64,000 nucleotides of DNA, from the NCBI RefSeq assembly GCF_030704535.1, contig NC_081822.1, forward strand, positions 2,905,001 to 2,969,000, given 5' to 3'. The translations under genes were made by a program, and so were the position numbers. Each line of letters opens with the position of its first letter. The stretch's first letter is position 1. Below the pieces are notes generated by a model, which saw only the letters and a list, made by a program, of their open reading frames with translations, did no database searches and had not been told where the DNA came from. This stretch comes from Vitis vinifera. Its lineage: Eukaryota; Streptophyta; Magnoliopsida; Vitales; Vitaceae. Positions 36,619 through 58,461 of this stretch are shown piece by piece.

Positions 36619-38365
36619 GTCTCCCAGCACCACCAGACTTGCCACTTCTCTCTGCTGTATTTGCGTGCTTTTATCTTTTACTACCACAGTGATCAACCCT
36701 GTTGTTGCTTTGGAAAATTGCAAATTTCCAGCAATCTTTAACTTAGGAGCCTCCAGTTCAGACACAGGTGGATATGCTGCTGCCTTCTCTCAACCTCCCT
36801 GGCCTTATGGGAGGACCTTTTTCCGCATGCCAGCAGGCAGATTCTCAGATGGTCGCCTCATGATTGATTTCATTGGTACCATTTACCTTCTCTTTAAACC
36901 TATTTTCTGCATATCTACCTCTCATTGGCCAAGAGCCAGTGTTTATAAAATCGGTACAGGGGACAAGAAAAGCCAAATTCAGACATTCATTTTTAATTTC
37001 ATTTTCCATCAAAATTAGAAAAAGGGCTAGGAAATGCACTGGTTTAGTCTAGGACTAACCGAAACTTGGCAGCATTATTGACTTGGGCAAAATTTACATG
37101 GTTTCAGCCAACAGTTTTGGTCTACCATTTCTCAGTGCTTATCTTAATTCTCTGGGGTCCAATTACACAAATGGTGCAAACTTTGCCACGGCTGCTTCTA
37201 CAATCCGACTACCGACTAGCATAATACCTGCAGGTGGGTTCAGTCCATTCTACCTGGACTTGCAATACGATCAGTTTGTGCAATTCAAGTCCAGAACACT
37301 AAAGATAAGGAAACGAGGTAAATGATAATTTAACATTAATAGACGTTTTGTAGTGCATAGCTATATAAATGATATTTTTCTAAGTGGCTTTTAATGATTT
37401 TTAGGTGGGGTGTACAAGGACTTAATGCCCAAGGAGGAGTATTTTCCCAAAGCTCTATACACGTTGGACATCGGTCAGAATGATCTTGGTGAAGGGTTCT
37501 TTGCTAACAAGTCAATCCAGGAAGTCAATGCAACTGTCCCTGATATAATCAATGGTTTCTCCACCAATGTCAGGGTAATCCTTAGATTAGGGACTTCGAT
37601 TTAATGTATGTTTTGAAGCATTTCCTTTCTGGGTCTCGTTTTTTCATAGCTTTTTTCTCTCTGTCACAACTTATTGCATAGTACTGAGACTATGTACATG
37701 AATGAATCACATGATGATGCAGCGTATTTACAAGTCGGGAGCAAGATCATTCTGGATTCACAACACAGGACCCATCGGCTGCCTCGCCTATATCTTGGCC
37801 AATTTTCAGGCAGCTCAAAGGGACAGCGCCGGTTGTTCAAAGCCTCACAATGAAGTGGCTCAGTACTTCAACTACAAGTTGAAGGAGGCTGTTGCCCAAC
37901 TCCGGAAGGACTTTCCTTTAGCTGCAATTACATATGTCGATGTCTACTCTGTCAAGTATTCCCTCTTTAGCCAACCCAAGAAATATGGTAAGCCATATGA
38001 TGATATATATATATAGGAAAATAGTAGCTCGTGTCATTTAACTTTAACTCATTTATGCATCATGTTGTTAACAAATGATGCTTTTCTCATAATCTGCAGG
38101 GTTTGAGCTTCCACTTGTGGTTTGCTGTGGCTATGGAGGTGAGTACAACTACAGCAATGATGCTGGCTGTGGTAGTACCATCACTGTTAATGGTAGCCAA
38201 ATTTTTGTGGGATCATGTGAGCGCCCTTCACTTCGAGTGAATTGGGATGGAGTTCACTACACTGAGGCAGCTAACAAATTTGTTTTTGATCAAATCTCCA
38301 GTGGAGCATTTTCAGATCCGCCTCTGCCCTTAAAAATGGCATGTCATAGGAACGCTTCATATTAA
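36614..38365 (+). CDS. GDSL esterase/lipase, copy B (frame intact, GDS motif altered)
   Basis: Exons 36614-36875, 37108-37317, 37405-37574, 37723-37987 and 38100-38365 mirror copy A exactly in length and phase, giving 390 aa. Nearly all residues match copy A. The main exception is block I: copy A NLGDSNSDTG is NLGASSSDTG here, so the Asp before the nucleophile is Ala and the following Asn is Ser, while S47 itself remains. Blocks III and V are unchanged. Upstream, about 52 bp between GTCTACGT and the CCT repeats is missing relative to copy A, removing the TTTTAATA region. The stop falls at a 43 bp deletion point (TAT TAA). Activity and expression are doubtful, but the frame is whole; call it a gene or a very young pseudogene. 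Confidence 0.85.
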
Positions 38366-39660
38366 TGTATGCTCCTGGTTCTGGGTAATAAGTAATAAGC
38401 ATCATGCATTGATCAAAGGGTAGCCTAAAATGTACCTTTCTTGTATGTAATAAGCATCATGCACTGATCAAAGGGTAGCCTAAAATGTACCCTTCTTGTA
38501 TGTAATAAGCATCTAACTCAACAGAGTTAGTGTACTCATGCTCTCTAATATATTTGGCAAAGCCCATGTTTTTTATTGCAGAACCTGCACTTTATTTGTT
38601 AAATTATTATTGTCTCACAGACATGAATAAGCCTGTTTTAAAAGGAAATTGAGAGGAAAAATGAAAATAAAAATAAAAATGGGGGTGTGTAGCTTGAAAA
38701 TATCCGAAGTATGATCCTTTGAAGATAGAAGAATCTTCATAGGGTGTTTACTTCAAAATTACACCTACCTTGAAAGTTTCCTTGAATTGAATTTAGCACA
38801 ATAGACACTCATCAATTAAACCAACCAAGACATTGTTTTGATACATTTTTGGTTGTCTATTTTTAAAAATGTGAAAATAACAATAATAATAATAACTTTT
38901 ATCCAAAAATGATACTTTTTGAAGACTGTTAAAAAAAAAAAAAAAACTTCAAAATTTAAAAATGAAAGATAAATTCATACATTTTATATAATATTTACTA
39001 ATTTTTTTATTATTTTTATTTTAAAAATAGAAAATATAGAATAAATATTGTAATTAACACTAAATTTTAATATTTTTGATATGCATTATGGGGAAATGGA
39101 CATTGATCATTTTCTAGAATGTAGAATTTTTATTTGCATAATGAAGCATAAGTTTTTGTTTGTATGTTAGCCAATACCTTACTTGTGGTGGAAAAGCCAA
39201 AGACACACATGACAAATTTCTATGAAACGTTATCTTCCAAGTTGCGGGTCCAAATATGCATGCTGTGTCGTGTCGAGAAGAATTAGCCAGGCGGCAACAT
39301 GTGAGCTCCTACAAAGTCAAGGCCTCCATGAACGTGTTTGGAATTTATTTTCTCTAATATTATATATAAATTCAAATTTTAGATCTGACAAAATCTTCAA
39401 GCTCGTGAAAGGAACTAATAAAAACGAATATGAGACTAGAGTTAACTGCAAGGCTTTTAAGGTCATGTTTGTCTGATTTCATGCAGCCTTATCTTACTGC
39501 AAAGATCACACGTAAGTTTGAAGAAATTTTTGTAACTGAGCTTAAATATCACCGAGTCCTAGAAATTAAATTCAGTGGAAAAGTCCACCTTGTCACAGTA
39601 TATAAATCAAGCTTCCCTTACTGTTTCCTCATCTCAACACCATCTTCTTCCTCTTCCATC

Positions 39661-40426
39661 ATGAACTTCTCTGCTACCTTCATTATCAAGAATGCCGTTT
39701 CTCTCTGTTGTTTCTGTGTTCTTCTATGTTTTGCCACCAAAGTCTAAATATTGATCAAACTAAAACCCATAAGATATATATTAACATGCTGTGATTATAG
39801 GGTCTATACGATTTGGGAGGAAGAACGTTTTGGATCCACAACACAAACCCAATGGGCTGCCTCCCATACATGCTGGTCAGCTTCCCAGACGTCGCGGCCC
39901 AAACTGATAGCATTGGCTGCGCCGAGCCTTTTAATCAGATATCTCAATACTTCAATTCCAAGTTGAAGGAGGCCGTTCTCCAGCTCAGAAAAGACCTTCC
40001 CTCGGCTGCCATCACATACGTGGATGTTTACTCAGTCAAGTACGAGCTATTGAGCCACCCCGAGAAATATGGTAAGCCCAAACAAAAGCCCAATTCAGGC
40101 CCATCAACCATAATTTCATCTGAAAGACTGAATTAATGCATCTTATACGTATGTATGCAGGGTTTGAGCATTCACTTGTAGCTTGCTGTGGCTATGGAGG
40201 CAAGTACAACTACAACAATGAAGTGGTCTGTGGAGGTACAATCACTGTTAATGGCACCGATATATTCATCGGAGCGTGTGACCGCCCTTGGGTCCGAGCA
40301 AATTGGGATGGAATTCACTACACTGAGGCAGCTAACAAGTTTGTTTTTGATCGAATCTCCAGTGGAGCATGCACGGACCCGCCTGTTCCCTTGAAAATGG
40401 CATGTCACAGGAGGGATTCCCGTTAA
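39661..40426 (+). pseudogene. GDSL esterase paralogue C, internal deletion
   Basis: This is a more diverged third paralogue. A start and signal-peptide-like segment (MNFSATFIIKNAVSLCCFCV, 39661-39747) runs into a stop. The sequence then jumps to exon 4 material (about 39801-40071, LGGRTFWIHNTNPMGCLPY) with an intact donor, and to exon 5 (40161-40426), which has NWDGIHYTEAANKF and a normal stop. The mature N terminus with the GDS block, exon 2 and exon 3 with the GQND block are gone, so no esterase can be made. The remaining exons are in frame and close to copies A and B, pointing to a fairly recent loss. A TATA-like GTATATAAATC at about 39598 lies where duplication copy B ends. Confidence 0.88.
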
Positions 40427-40706
40427 ATTAGGAATCAATCACTAATAAGAGCCATATCGCCAGAAAATATATCTGGATGACTATTACTATTGTTAATTGG
40501 TTGTTATTATCTATACTTGCATGAAATAAAAGAGTTTGGATTATCAAAATGTTTGGTTACTTTCCATCCATTTTATATCATCCCAAGTTCCCAACAAGAC
40601 CAAAACCAGTAACATGGGCCCTTGTGGCAAAATGAAACAGGAATCATAAAATTTCAGATAGTGGACAATGTACGTCCGGTAGCTAGAAAAGGCTATTGGG
40701 TAATAC

Positions 40707-40710
<4 letters not shown>

Positions 40711-40756
<46 letters not shown>
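40711..40756. repeat. (GA)n microsatellite
   Basis: 23 uninterrupted GA units. It creates Ser-Leu repeat open frames on the complement that are not genes. Confidence 0.97.
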
Positions 40757-40759
<3 letters not shown>

Positions 40760-43092
40760 GGCTCTTAAGTGATAAATACAATGAATCATGTCATGTGAAG
40801 GGTTGTGATTTGAAGTGAAAGGTGAGAAAGAGGAGATGAAGAAGGGATAAGTCGTTGAGTGCAAAAGGCCTACCAAGTTGTCTGTAAAGTCTATATTGCC
40901 TTTCATTTATTTATGAATACATAGGAGCTAGATACCACCTCCCTTCCATTCAAGAGTGACACAACAATGTGCTTCTCCAAAGTGGTTTGACTTGTAGCTT
41001 ACAAAAGAGGATAATCCCCCTTTTTTCTTTCTTTCCTTTTTTCCTTCTTTTCTTTTTTTTTTTTCTTGTAATCAAAGGAAAAGAAAAATAAAGTTGCTTC
41101 CCTTTATTGGTTCTTTCTTCTGGCCATGTTGTCTTCTTCATTTTCCCCCTTTTTTCTTCTCCCTCTCCTTTTTTCATTTTTGGTGGATTGAGAGAGTTGA
41201 GGGTTCCTTGTCCATCATTCTTTGCTTCCTTTCCCTCTTTCTTTTTATTGAATTGTATGATCTATTTTTATTCATTGTCCATTTAGAAAAGCTGCAAGAG
41301 CCTAGAACACATTTTCCCTTTAAGGAAAAAAAAAAATCATTTTCACTTGGACCCTAGCACTACACATTTATCAAAAAGAAAAAAAAACAATAAAAATATT
41401 ATTTTAGAAATACATAATTATCAAGTGCTAGCCAAAAACTATTTCAAGTAAAATGCCATACTATTAGAAGCACTTCCAAATGTGCTTATAGCTTTCAATT
41501 TCATTTCAGCAGATTTAGTTCAAGATTTCACAATTGAGAAATGATGGGAGGAAATCAAATACCTTTGGCAGCTTATTAAACAAAGACCATTTCAATCCTC
41601 TTGTCAGTTGGGGGGAGGGGAAGCAAAGAATCATCAATCTTGTATTTATTTATTTGGGTGATTCTCAGGAAATACACATGTAATGAAGATCTAATATTGT
41701 GGGACATGGTGGCCGTCATTTATGACTTACCAACTCTTCTGCTTTTGTTTTGATGAGATTGGTATGTTTCAACCTCAAATCTCTTTTTCTCTTTTTCTCT
41801 TTCATTCAGTATGATGAATAATTGATTGGATAGGGTTAATTAAGAGAGAAATCAAAAGACTAATGGGCTATGCTTTAGTGCATCAAAATGAGGGTCCAAA
41901 CCATTTCATTTTATTTTGTTTTGTTTTTCTATGGAAATGATGAGAGGTTGTACCATGACATGAGTTCCACAATGGAAATGAAAAGAGATTCTTTTTGGTA
42001 GAATCTTCCTCAACAAATAATGTAAATTTTGAGTTCTAAACCAGGAAAAGGAAAGCCCTTGTCCTTGTCATTCCAGAAAGAAAGAAAGGGAAAAAAAAAA
42101 AATGAATTCTAGAAATGCATTGGACCAATGTTGGAGAATGTCATTATCCTTGATTTAAGTATATTCTAATCCACCAATCATTCTGCCTCTCCATTTTCAT
42201 GAAGGCAGTACATGTGATTGCACAACCCATCAAAATCAGTTCAACTGTAATCTCAAATATTTAGGATAATGGGGATTGTGTCCAAGCTGAAGCAGGTGAG
42301 CTAACTTACAAATTTTCAAAGAATTAAAGAAAGAAATGGAGGGATAATATAATTCAGTCTTCTCTGGTACTGTAGAGAGGTTGGGTGGGGAATCATGTCT
42401 TGTCATTTTCGTCCGCCCCATTTGAAGCTTTTCTCAACATCCATGGTGGTCCTGCACTAAAAATGGTCCCATAGGAGGCACTAGGAACAAATTGCCCTAC
42501 ATGCCCTTCTCTTACAGTCTTACTATATGTGAAGGGCATGCAGCAGGAACAAGTCAAGGCATTGTTGGCAGTGCAGGGGCAGAGAATATTCAAGGGGCGC
42601 CTTTACTTCTTTAGCCATGAAAATTATCATTAAGAATTTTACTATTTCATTGAGTAGTTGTTGAATGAGAAGGAACAAGATATTCTGCCACTACAAGACA
42701 ATTAAAAGACAAGGTGCAGCAGTATGCTGATGGACCCGTTTGCATGCTTCGATCTTACAGTGAAAACCTAACAATGGTGGGGAGGATTAATTTTGAGATG
42801 TATTCCATGGGGATGCTAATTGTGGAACAAGTGCCCACCATTGTCTTGCCTGTGAAATTTTTGTGTGTGTGTTCTTATGTGAGGGAGAGAGAGAGAGGGA
42901 GATGTGACAACACTTTGGACTAGCTTTTCTTTTACAGCAATTGCTAGCTATTCAAAAAAATACAAAGAAGCCAAGAATTCAAAGGAAAGCACATTTTTAA
43001 AAATGACAAAGCTATTTTGACTCTTCCATCTCAATAACATATAGCTTTAGAGATTCACATTGAGCCCACCATTATTGAGCTTCAACACACAA

Positions 43093-43140
43093 TTTTTTTT
43101 TTTTTTTTGGGGGGGTGGGGGGGGAGGGGGGTGGTGGAGG
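43093..43140. repeat. T-run followed by G-rich tract
   Basis: Sixteen T residues followed by several G runs of 5-8 broken by single T or A. It ends about 32 bp past the stop codon of the minus-strand gene, so the transcript would carry a C-rich then A-rich stretch. The G strand could fold as a quadruplex. Confidence 0.8.
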
Positions 43141-43171
43141 AAAAGCTTAGTGTCTCTTTCTGTGCAACCCT

Positions 43172-44616
43172 TTATTCTTTGGTCTTCCTCTTTGTCAGAG
43201 TCCTTATCCAGCCCTTCCTCATCACCTTGACTCCCTCCACCTTGCTGCCCACGTGGCACACGTTTGCCTTGCTAGACCTCTTCCATCTGATCAGCTGGAA
43301 TAGGTGCCCAATCCGCTTTCTCCACCTCAGCGTTGCACGTGGTTTTGCATGTTCTACTACACTCTTAGTCCCCTTGACCTCTTTGCTCAATGGCATATTG
43401 GTGCAATGCTGAAGAGGGACCTTTGTGGCTGTGGTCTTTTCCCATGAGGCAACGCCATTGTCTTCAAACTTGATTGATATGAAGGAATCTACAAAAAAAG
43501 ATTTTGGAGTAAGAATATGATGATTGGGTGCCAAGAAAACAGGAGCTTTTTACTATATGGTGAAAAATGTGTGTTCTTTTGTACATGTAACCAAGTGAAA
43601 TGCTAAGAACATGATTAATAAGAAATGACATTGAATGGATTCTGGTTGTGGACCAAGGGGTCCCTCTCAGGTTTCACAATGCACCGACTTCTGATGTGTC
43701 TGCTTCCGTGCATTTGCCACCATTCACTGAACCTCTTTTCTGCTCTTGGCTTACCTCATTTGTCATGTATATTTCAGTATTTCTTGATTTTTCTTTCTCA
43801 TATACTGCAGAGCTTTTCAGAAATATCTTTGGACTAGTTCCTGAATTATTGAGAACAACTTTGCTGTTTCTTGAGTATTTCCCAAAATTATTGGCAAAGT
43901 TAGAAGATTAAGTTCCAAATATACACAAACACATTCCCTGATTTCCAACATTTTCATCATTTCTCCTAGTTAATCCTCCAATTTTGTGTAACTTCTTCCC
44001 CTTGAATTACTGCTAAAGTCTCTAGTTTGTCACTATTTTCTATGCTGTTACCATTCACCATATCTCTTTGACATAACTAGAAAAGAAGATTGCAAAGGTG
44101 AAACATCTTCAAGAATAAAACATCAGCCTCTGGAAATGGCTAACACCCTTAACACACACAAACCCTCTCCCACATCATTCTAATTTGATCCAGCACTAAG
44201 AACTGAGATAGGATGTAACTTCATTTATCTATTTATTTATTTTCCTTATTTTGATGGGTTTATGAACATGAGAATGGAGACTCAGAAGAAGATGAAACAA
44301 TAACAACAACAACAACACCACAATACATACCTTCTTGACTGGTGGAGGCATCATGATCAGAGTGATCAGACTTCCAGTGGCGAAACTCAAGGCGGGTGAG
44401 AAAGGAGCCCAAGGCGAAGATCTTGGGAAGGTTGATGGGGGGTTTCTTGTGCATGAGGCTGTGAGTTCTATGGTGGCCTTTGGCAAGGGAATGGTGCCCT
44501 TGTTTTGCTGCCAATATGAGGAGCCTCTCATTCAGACACAGGGGACACACCCCCACAATCACCTCTTTAGGATGGAAATAGCAGCAGCATGGATTATCTT
44601 CTCTATACAGATTCAT
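43172..44616 (-). CDS. Small plant protein with Cys/His N-terminal motif (function unknown)
   Basis: Two exons, 44331-44616 and 43172-43488, join in frame (G|AT gives Asp) to give 200 aa. The N terminus reads DNPCCCYFHPKEVIVGVCPLCLNERLL; the CCCYFHP and CPLCLNERL motifs recall the start of OCTOPUS/DUF740 proteins, though this protein is far shorter. The middle is basic and His/Ser-rich. The second exon opens with SFISIKFEDNGVASWEK, a block shared by uncharacterised Arabidopsis proteins of this kind, and ends in a very basic tail (IRTLTKRKTKE). The Cys/His cluster could bind zinc. Function is unknown to me. The complement shows a TATATAG-like box at about 44706-44712 and a (CT)n leader before the start at 44616. 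Confidence 0.85.
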
Positions 44617-47177
44617 TTCAGTAGAAGAGCAGTAAAGGTTGAGACCAAGTGCAGAAGAATTTAAGAGAAAACTGAAAACTAGAGAGAGAGAGAGTTTTCA
44701 ACACCTATATATCACATATACTACAGAGAATGGAAGTAAGGTTACCATAAGCATGCCCCACCAACATACTGATCTGGACAGCTTAATAGGTGGGGAATTT
44801 CTAACTGTCTGATTTGCAGACTATTTTCCGTGGTCAAGTTGTCAGTACTATTCTTCTGACTCTGATTCTCCCATTGTAAACTGTGACCCTTTCCTCCTGG
44901 GGTAAACCAGTATTTATCTTTTGATATGATGCTCCTTGTTGGTATTTCACTTGAATTCTGGCAGCTCTACCACACCTTCCTCTCATAAGTACTTTTTACT
45001 GCACTGAGTGAGCTGTAGCTTAAAGCTTTTCTCTTATATAATATATATGTATGCAATGTATATTATAATATAAGTTGATATGTGGGGAATCAATATTCTA
45101 ATCAGGCAGTCCACAGTTAGGTTAAGCATGATAAATTTTTAAGGAGGAGGGAATCTAAGTTTTCTCAATCAGCGCTGCCCCATTTGACCTGTTCCCAGGT
45201 TTTAAGTTTGAGGACATTTTAATAACACTAGAATGAGGTTGAGCAGCAGACAGAAGTTGTTTTAGGTAAGGCATCTTGCAGCTTAGATGAGGGAGCTCTG
45301 CCTCATCTCAATCATTTCTTTTTGGACTTAAAAAATAAGAAGAAAAAAAATAGGGAATGTTTGGATCAGTAGTAATTACTGACTTCTCTTGATTCGAGAC
45401 TGTATATACATCATCAGGAGGGAGCAGAGGTTGGGTCTTGGTGCAACCTGAAGCATCTGAAAGTGGGCATTTTCTCTGGCCTCATCATTCTTGGGAGTAT
45501 GACTTGTTTTTGGAGAAATGTGCTGTCTTGAGGGCTCCTGTTAGGTAGAGCGTTTGGCATGTGGGCTCATGGAATTCAATAGCCATATTGGTAAAGTGCT
45601 CCACAGCCACAAGGCTGGTTCATTAGCTTTTATACCAATTTTAACCAACCTAGGATCCTCTCAAAAGAAAAAGGATAACTTGAGATAACCCAGATGTTAT
45701 ACTGAGGATTTGAATAAAACAGTCTAAAGAGGAATGGATTAAGTGAAAAGTTGGCACGCAAACGCATTAGAAAAGTGTCACTTCAATAGTTAGAGAATCA
45801 TTGGCTGCCCGTGCCTCCCATTTTCCCCCACTTCCTGCAAATCATTCTCGGCTCGTGTTTCCCATTTCCATCCTGAGAGTGCTTCACAGTTCTCACTGTC
45901 CCTGCTCCCAAGCTAATTATTATGAGATACATGCAACCACTACACCTCAATGGTCTCCAGACCCCACTGGAACACACTGGGGAAACAGTTAGAAAAACTT
46001 GCCTAGTTTTTGAATATTCAAATCAAACTCGTGCACCACAGAAAGATTGTCGCCAGTACACTGCAATGGAGTGTCCATGAAACATCCTAAAAGGTGTAAA
46101 GTGATGGAAACAGAAGAGCTGATGAGCACATGGGAAGGGGGGGGAGCTGTTCCCATTTGGGTTGGTTTCAGGTCAAGTTCACATTATGGTCCAAAGTTGT
46201 GTGTGGGTCTCCCCTTATGCCACCTTATTGTGTAGTCTCCTCTTATCCTGGCCCCCATTTCTGCCAACTAACAATCCACATTCCTTACAATAAATCTTTG
46301 CCTTTTCACTTTGTTTTTCCGATTAGGACACCATCATAGCAATGATGTCCACAAGAAAAATGAAATGGTTCAGAATTAAGGCAATTCAAAAAGAGAGAGG
46401 GAGCAGAAGAAGTGATTTGGATCAAGTAGATAGCGTGAAAAGGATAAAAGGGGGGCACCAAAAAAGACATGAGTTAGGTAAGGACAAAGGAAACTACTTT
46501 ACACCCGTCCTAGAGTGGAATGGTGATAGATTTCTCTTGCTTACCTGATTAGTTGATGTAGGCCTTCGTTCATGGCTGCATTGGCTTAACCCATGACTTG
46601 TCAGCCCAACAAAGAGATTAATAATAATAATCATGCCCCCTTTTAAGCAGAATTTCATTTAAGCTGTGATCATGATGCTTCTATGCAACCAATTAGAATG
46701 AACATATGAATAATTCTTGTTTATTGTTTGGAAATGATGCCTACATAATTTGAGGACCTTTTTATTCATAGTGAGACATAATCCAAATCTACAGTAAAAA
46801 TCTATTAGTTTTCCAAGCTATTTTCAGGACTGCAACCAAGCACAATTTGAAACATGGAAAACTTGGTTTTCAGGCTATGAAAATTCACTAGGAAATAAAC
46901 GGAGGATAAATGAAGAATAACCAATGATTAATTTCATTCATCTAATCAGAAAATCTGAATGAACTGCTAACATTTCCAAGTTTTGAGCATGAAAACTGAG
47001 TAGCTTCTCTTTGAAATTTCCTAACAATAGCTCATGGCATAAACAAAAACATAAAGGCAAAAATTAATTTAGGAGTAGAAAAAGGGGGGAAAGTGAATAT
47101 AAAGAGAGGTCTTATAAAGAACCATTCATCAAGATTCTGCACAAACTCTTAAAAGACCCAAGTCTTTTCAATTATCA
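44617..47177. other. Intergenic region
   Basis: Promoter and 5'UTR of the small Cys/His protein gene occupy the first 100-300 bp, and the acyl-CoA synthetase 3'UTR the last 100-200 bp. Between them I see mixed-composition DNA without long open frames, tRNA-like or terminal-repeat structure. Short frames near 45800-46550 lack any recognisable domain. Confidence 0.5.
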
Positions 47178-57200
<10,023 letters not shown>

Positions 57201-58310
57201 CTTTCAAGGACTAAACAGCCCCAACAAAATCTTCCAAATTAAATCCTGATAAGAGAAATTAAATCCAGCCAGTTTCATCAGTACATCCACAGAAAATAGA
57301 AAAAAAAAAAAAAAAAGCGCTTGCAATACACATCATGGCAATACAACGAGGTCAAATCAAAAGGTTAACCAAAAAATTATAATTAATTAATCCTATAATT
57401 AGGCATGTCAACCACATCTTTCATCTTATTAAAAATGTACACAATGATAGTCAAAACAAAATATGGCAAAAACAAAATGATGCCCTCCAATGTAAATTCA
57501 ATCAGAGATACCTCCTAAAATTGCTTAATTTATTGACTAGAACTGCCAAGTTAAAAATAAAATCAAATAAAATATAAATAATCGGCAACCAATAAGGCAT
57601 GTACTCGAGTATCATCAAACCGGAGTAGAACCTTCAAAGTAGATGGACTTTGATGTCAATAATACCAAGCACCTGGTAAATCACTTTCTGGAAAACCAAT
57701 GTACCCAAAAAAGGTTCATAGGCACTACAAAGATTACCTATTTTGGGTGTGCCTTTCCATATAACCATGATAAGAAGCCACATAAATCGAAGCAGATGTA
57801 AATAGAAAGTAGTAAATTAGCAACCATGAATCCGACATATACACCTAAGAACTTTGGCAGCACGACCTTCAACTGCAATTATAACTTTCACAAACAACTA
57901 AACAAGATCATGGAGAGAATTTACCTTCAGAATCTCAGCTCAAAATCCAAATTTCTGGAAACGAGAATAGCTTCCAATGATCAGCATTGCCAGAATTCAA
58001 ACGATAAATTAAATCATTGTAAAAAACTAAAAATAAAAAAAATAAAAAAACAACAACAACAACAACAAAACCCTCGAAAGAAAGGAACTGACGAACTACA
58101 AATAGAAAATAAGTACCTTCAGATTTTCATCTCAGAGCCTGAAACTCCTGAAGAACAATTTGCCAAAACAAATTGAAATTCAGAAGATGAGCATTAGAAT
58201 AACTTTTAAATAATGAGTTGAAAAATCGGCTATGTTCCGAGATCCAAGGAAGCAATGGAGCGGCCAGGATCGAAACGACAGCGTTTATATAATGGAACTG
58301 GGAAGCGCAG
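57201..58310 (-). promoter_or_regulatory. 5'UTR, 5'UTR intron and core promoter of the LACS gene
   Basis: On the minus strand, an acceptor TTTCTCTTATCAG at 57246 lies 45 bp before the start codon, and a donor AATCTGAAG|GTACTT lies at 58116. This gives a probable 871 bp leader intron (57246-58116). A good TATA box (TTATATAAA, complement of 58284-58292) would place the start of transcription near 58255. There is no coding capacity in this stretch. Confidence 0.6.
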
Positions 58311-58430
58311 TAAGTTGAGGCGGAGAAAACAAAGAGTTCAGAGGTTGGAGTTTCAGAAGCGTTCTCTCTCAATTTGTTTTTGTTTTTTTGTGTTTTCGCT
58401 GATTTCCTTTTTTCCTTTTTTTTTTTAAAA

Positions 58431-58461
<31 letters not shown>

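Larger units (their letters stand above)
35102..39603. repeat. Segmental duplication, copy B
   Basis: Second copy of the block at 28035-33843, same orientation. It starts inside the former intron of the At4g08330-like gene, so that gene's promoter and first exon are absent. It ends at CACAGTATA, directly before the third GDSL gene. It lacks the MITE, the promoter doubling and two short segments found in copy A. Identity is high throughout non-coding DNA, which implies a recent event. Confidence 0.93.
40427..43171. other. Intergenic region
   Basis: No gene recognised on either strand. It contains a (GA)n tract, a pyrimidine-rich stretch (40990-41180) and several A/T runs. The distal end holds the 3' flank of the small Cys/His protein gene, including a poly(T)/poly(G) tract. 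Confidence 0.55.

Noticed and set aside
40544-40906. Open frame on the complement with a long Ser-Leu repeat
   Set aside because: It is the translation of the (GA)n microsatellite and flanks. No domain, no splice context, composition purely repeat-driven.
44335-44664. Open frame on the plus strand opposite the Cys/His protein
   Set aside because: Antisense shadow of the minus-strand first exon, with no recognisable protein features.
45801-46548. Several 60-70 codon frames between the Cys/His gene and LACS
   Set aside because: No motif, no consistent splice structure, no codon bias visible by eye.
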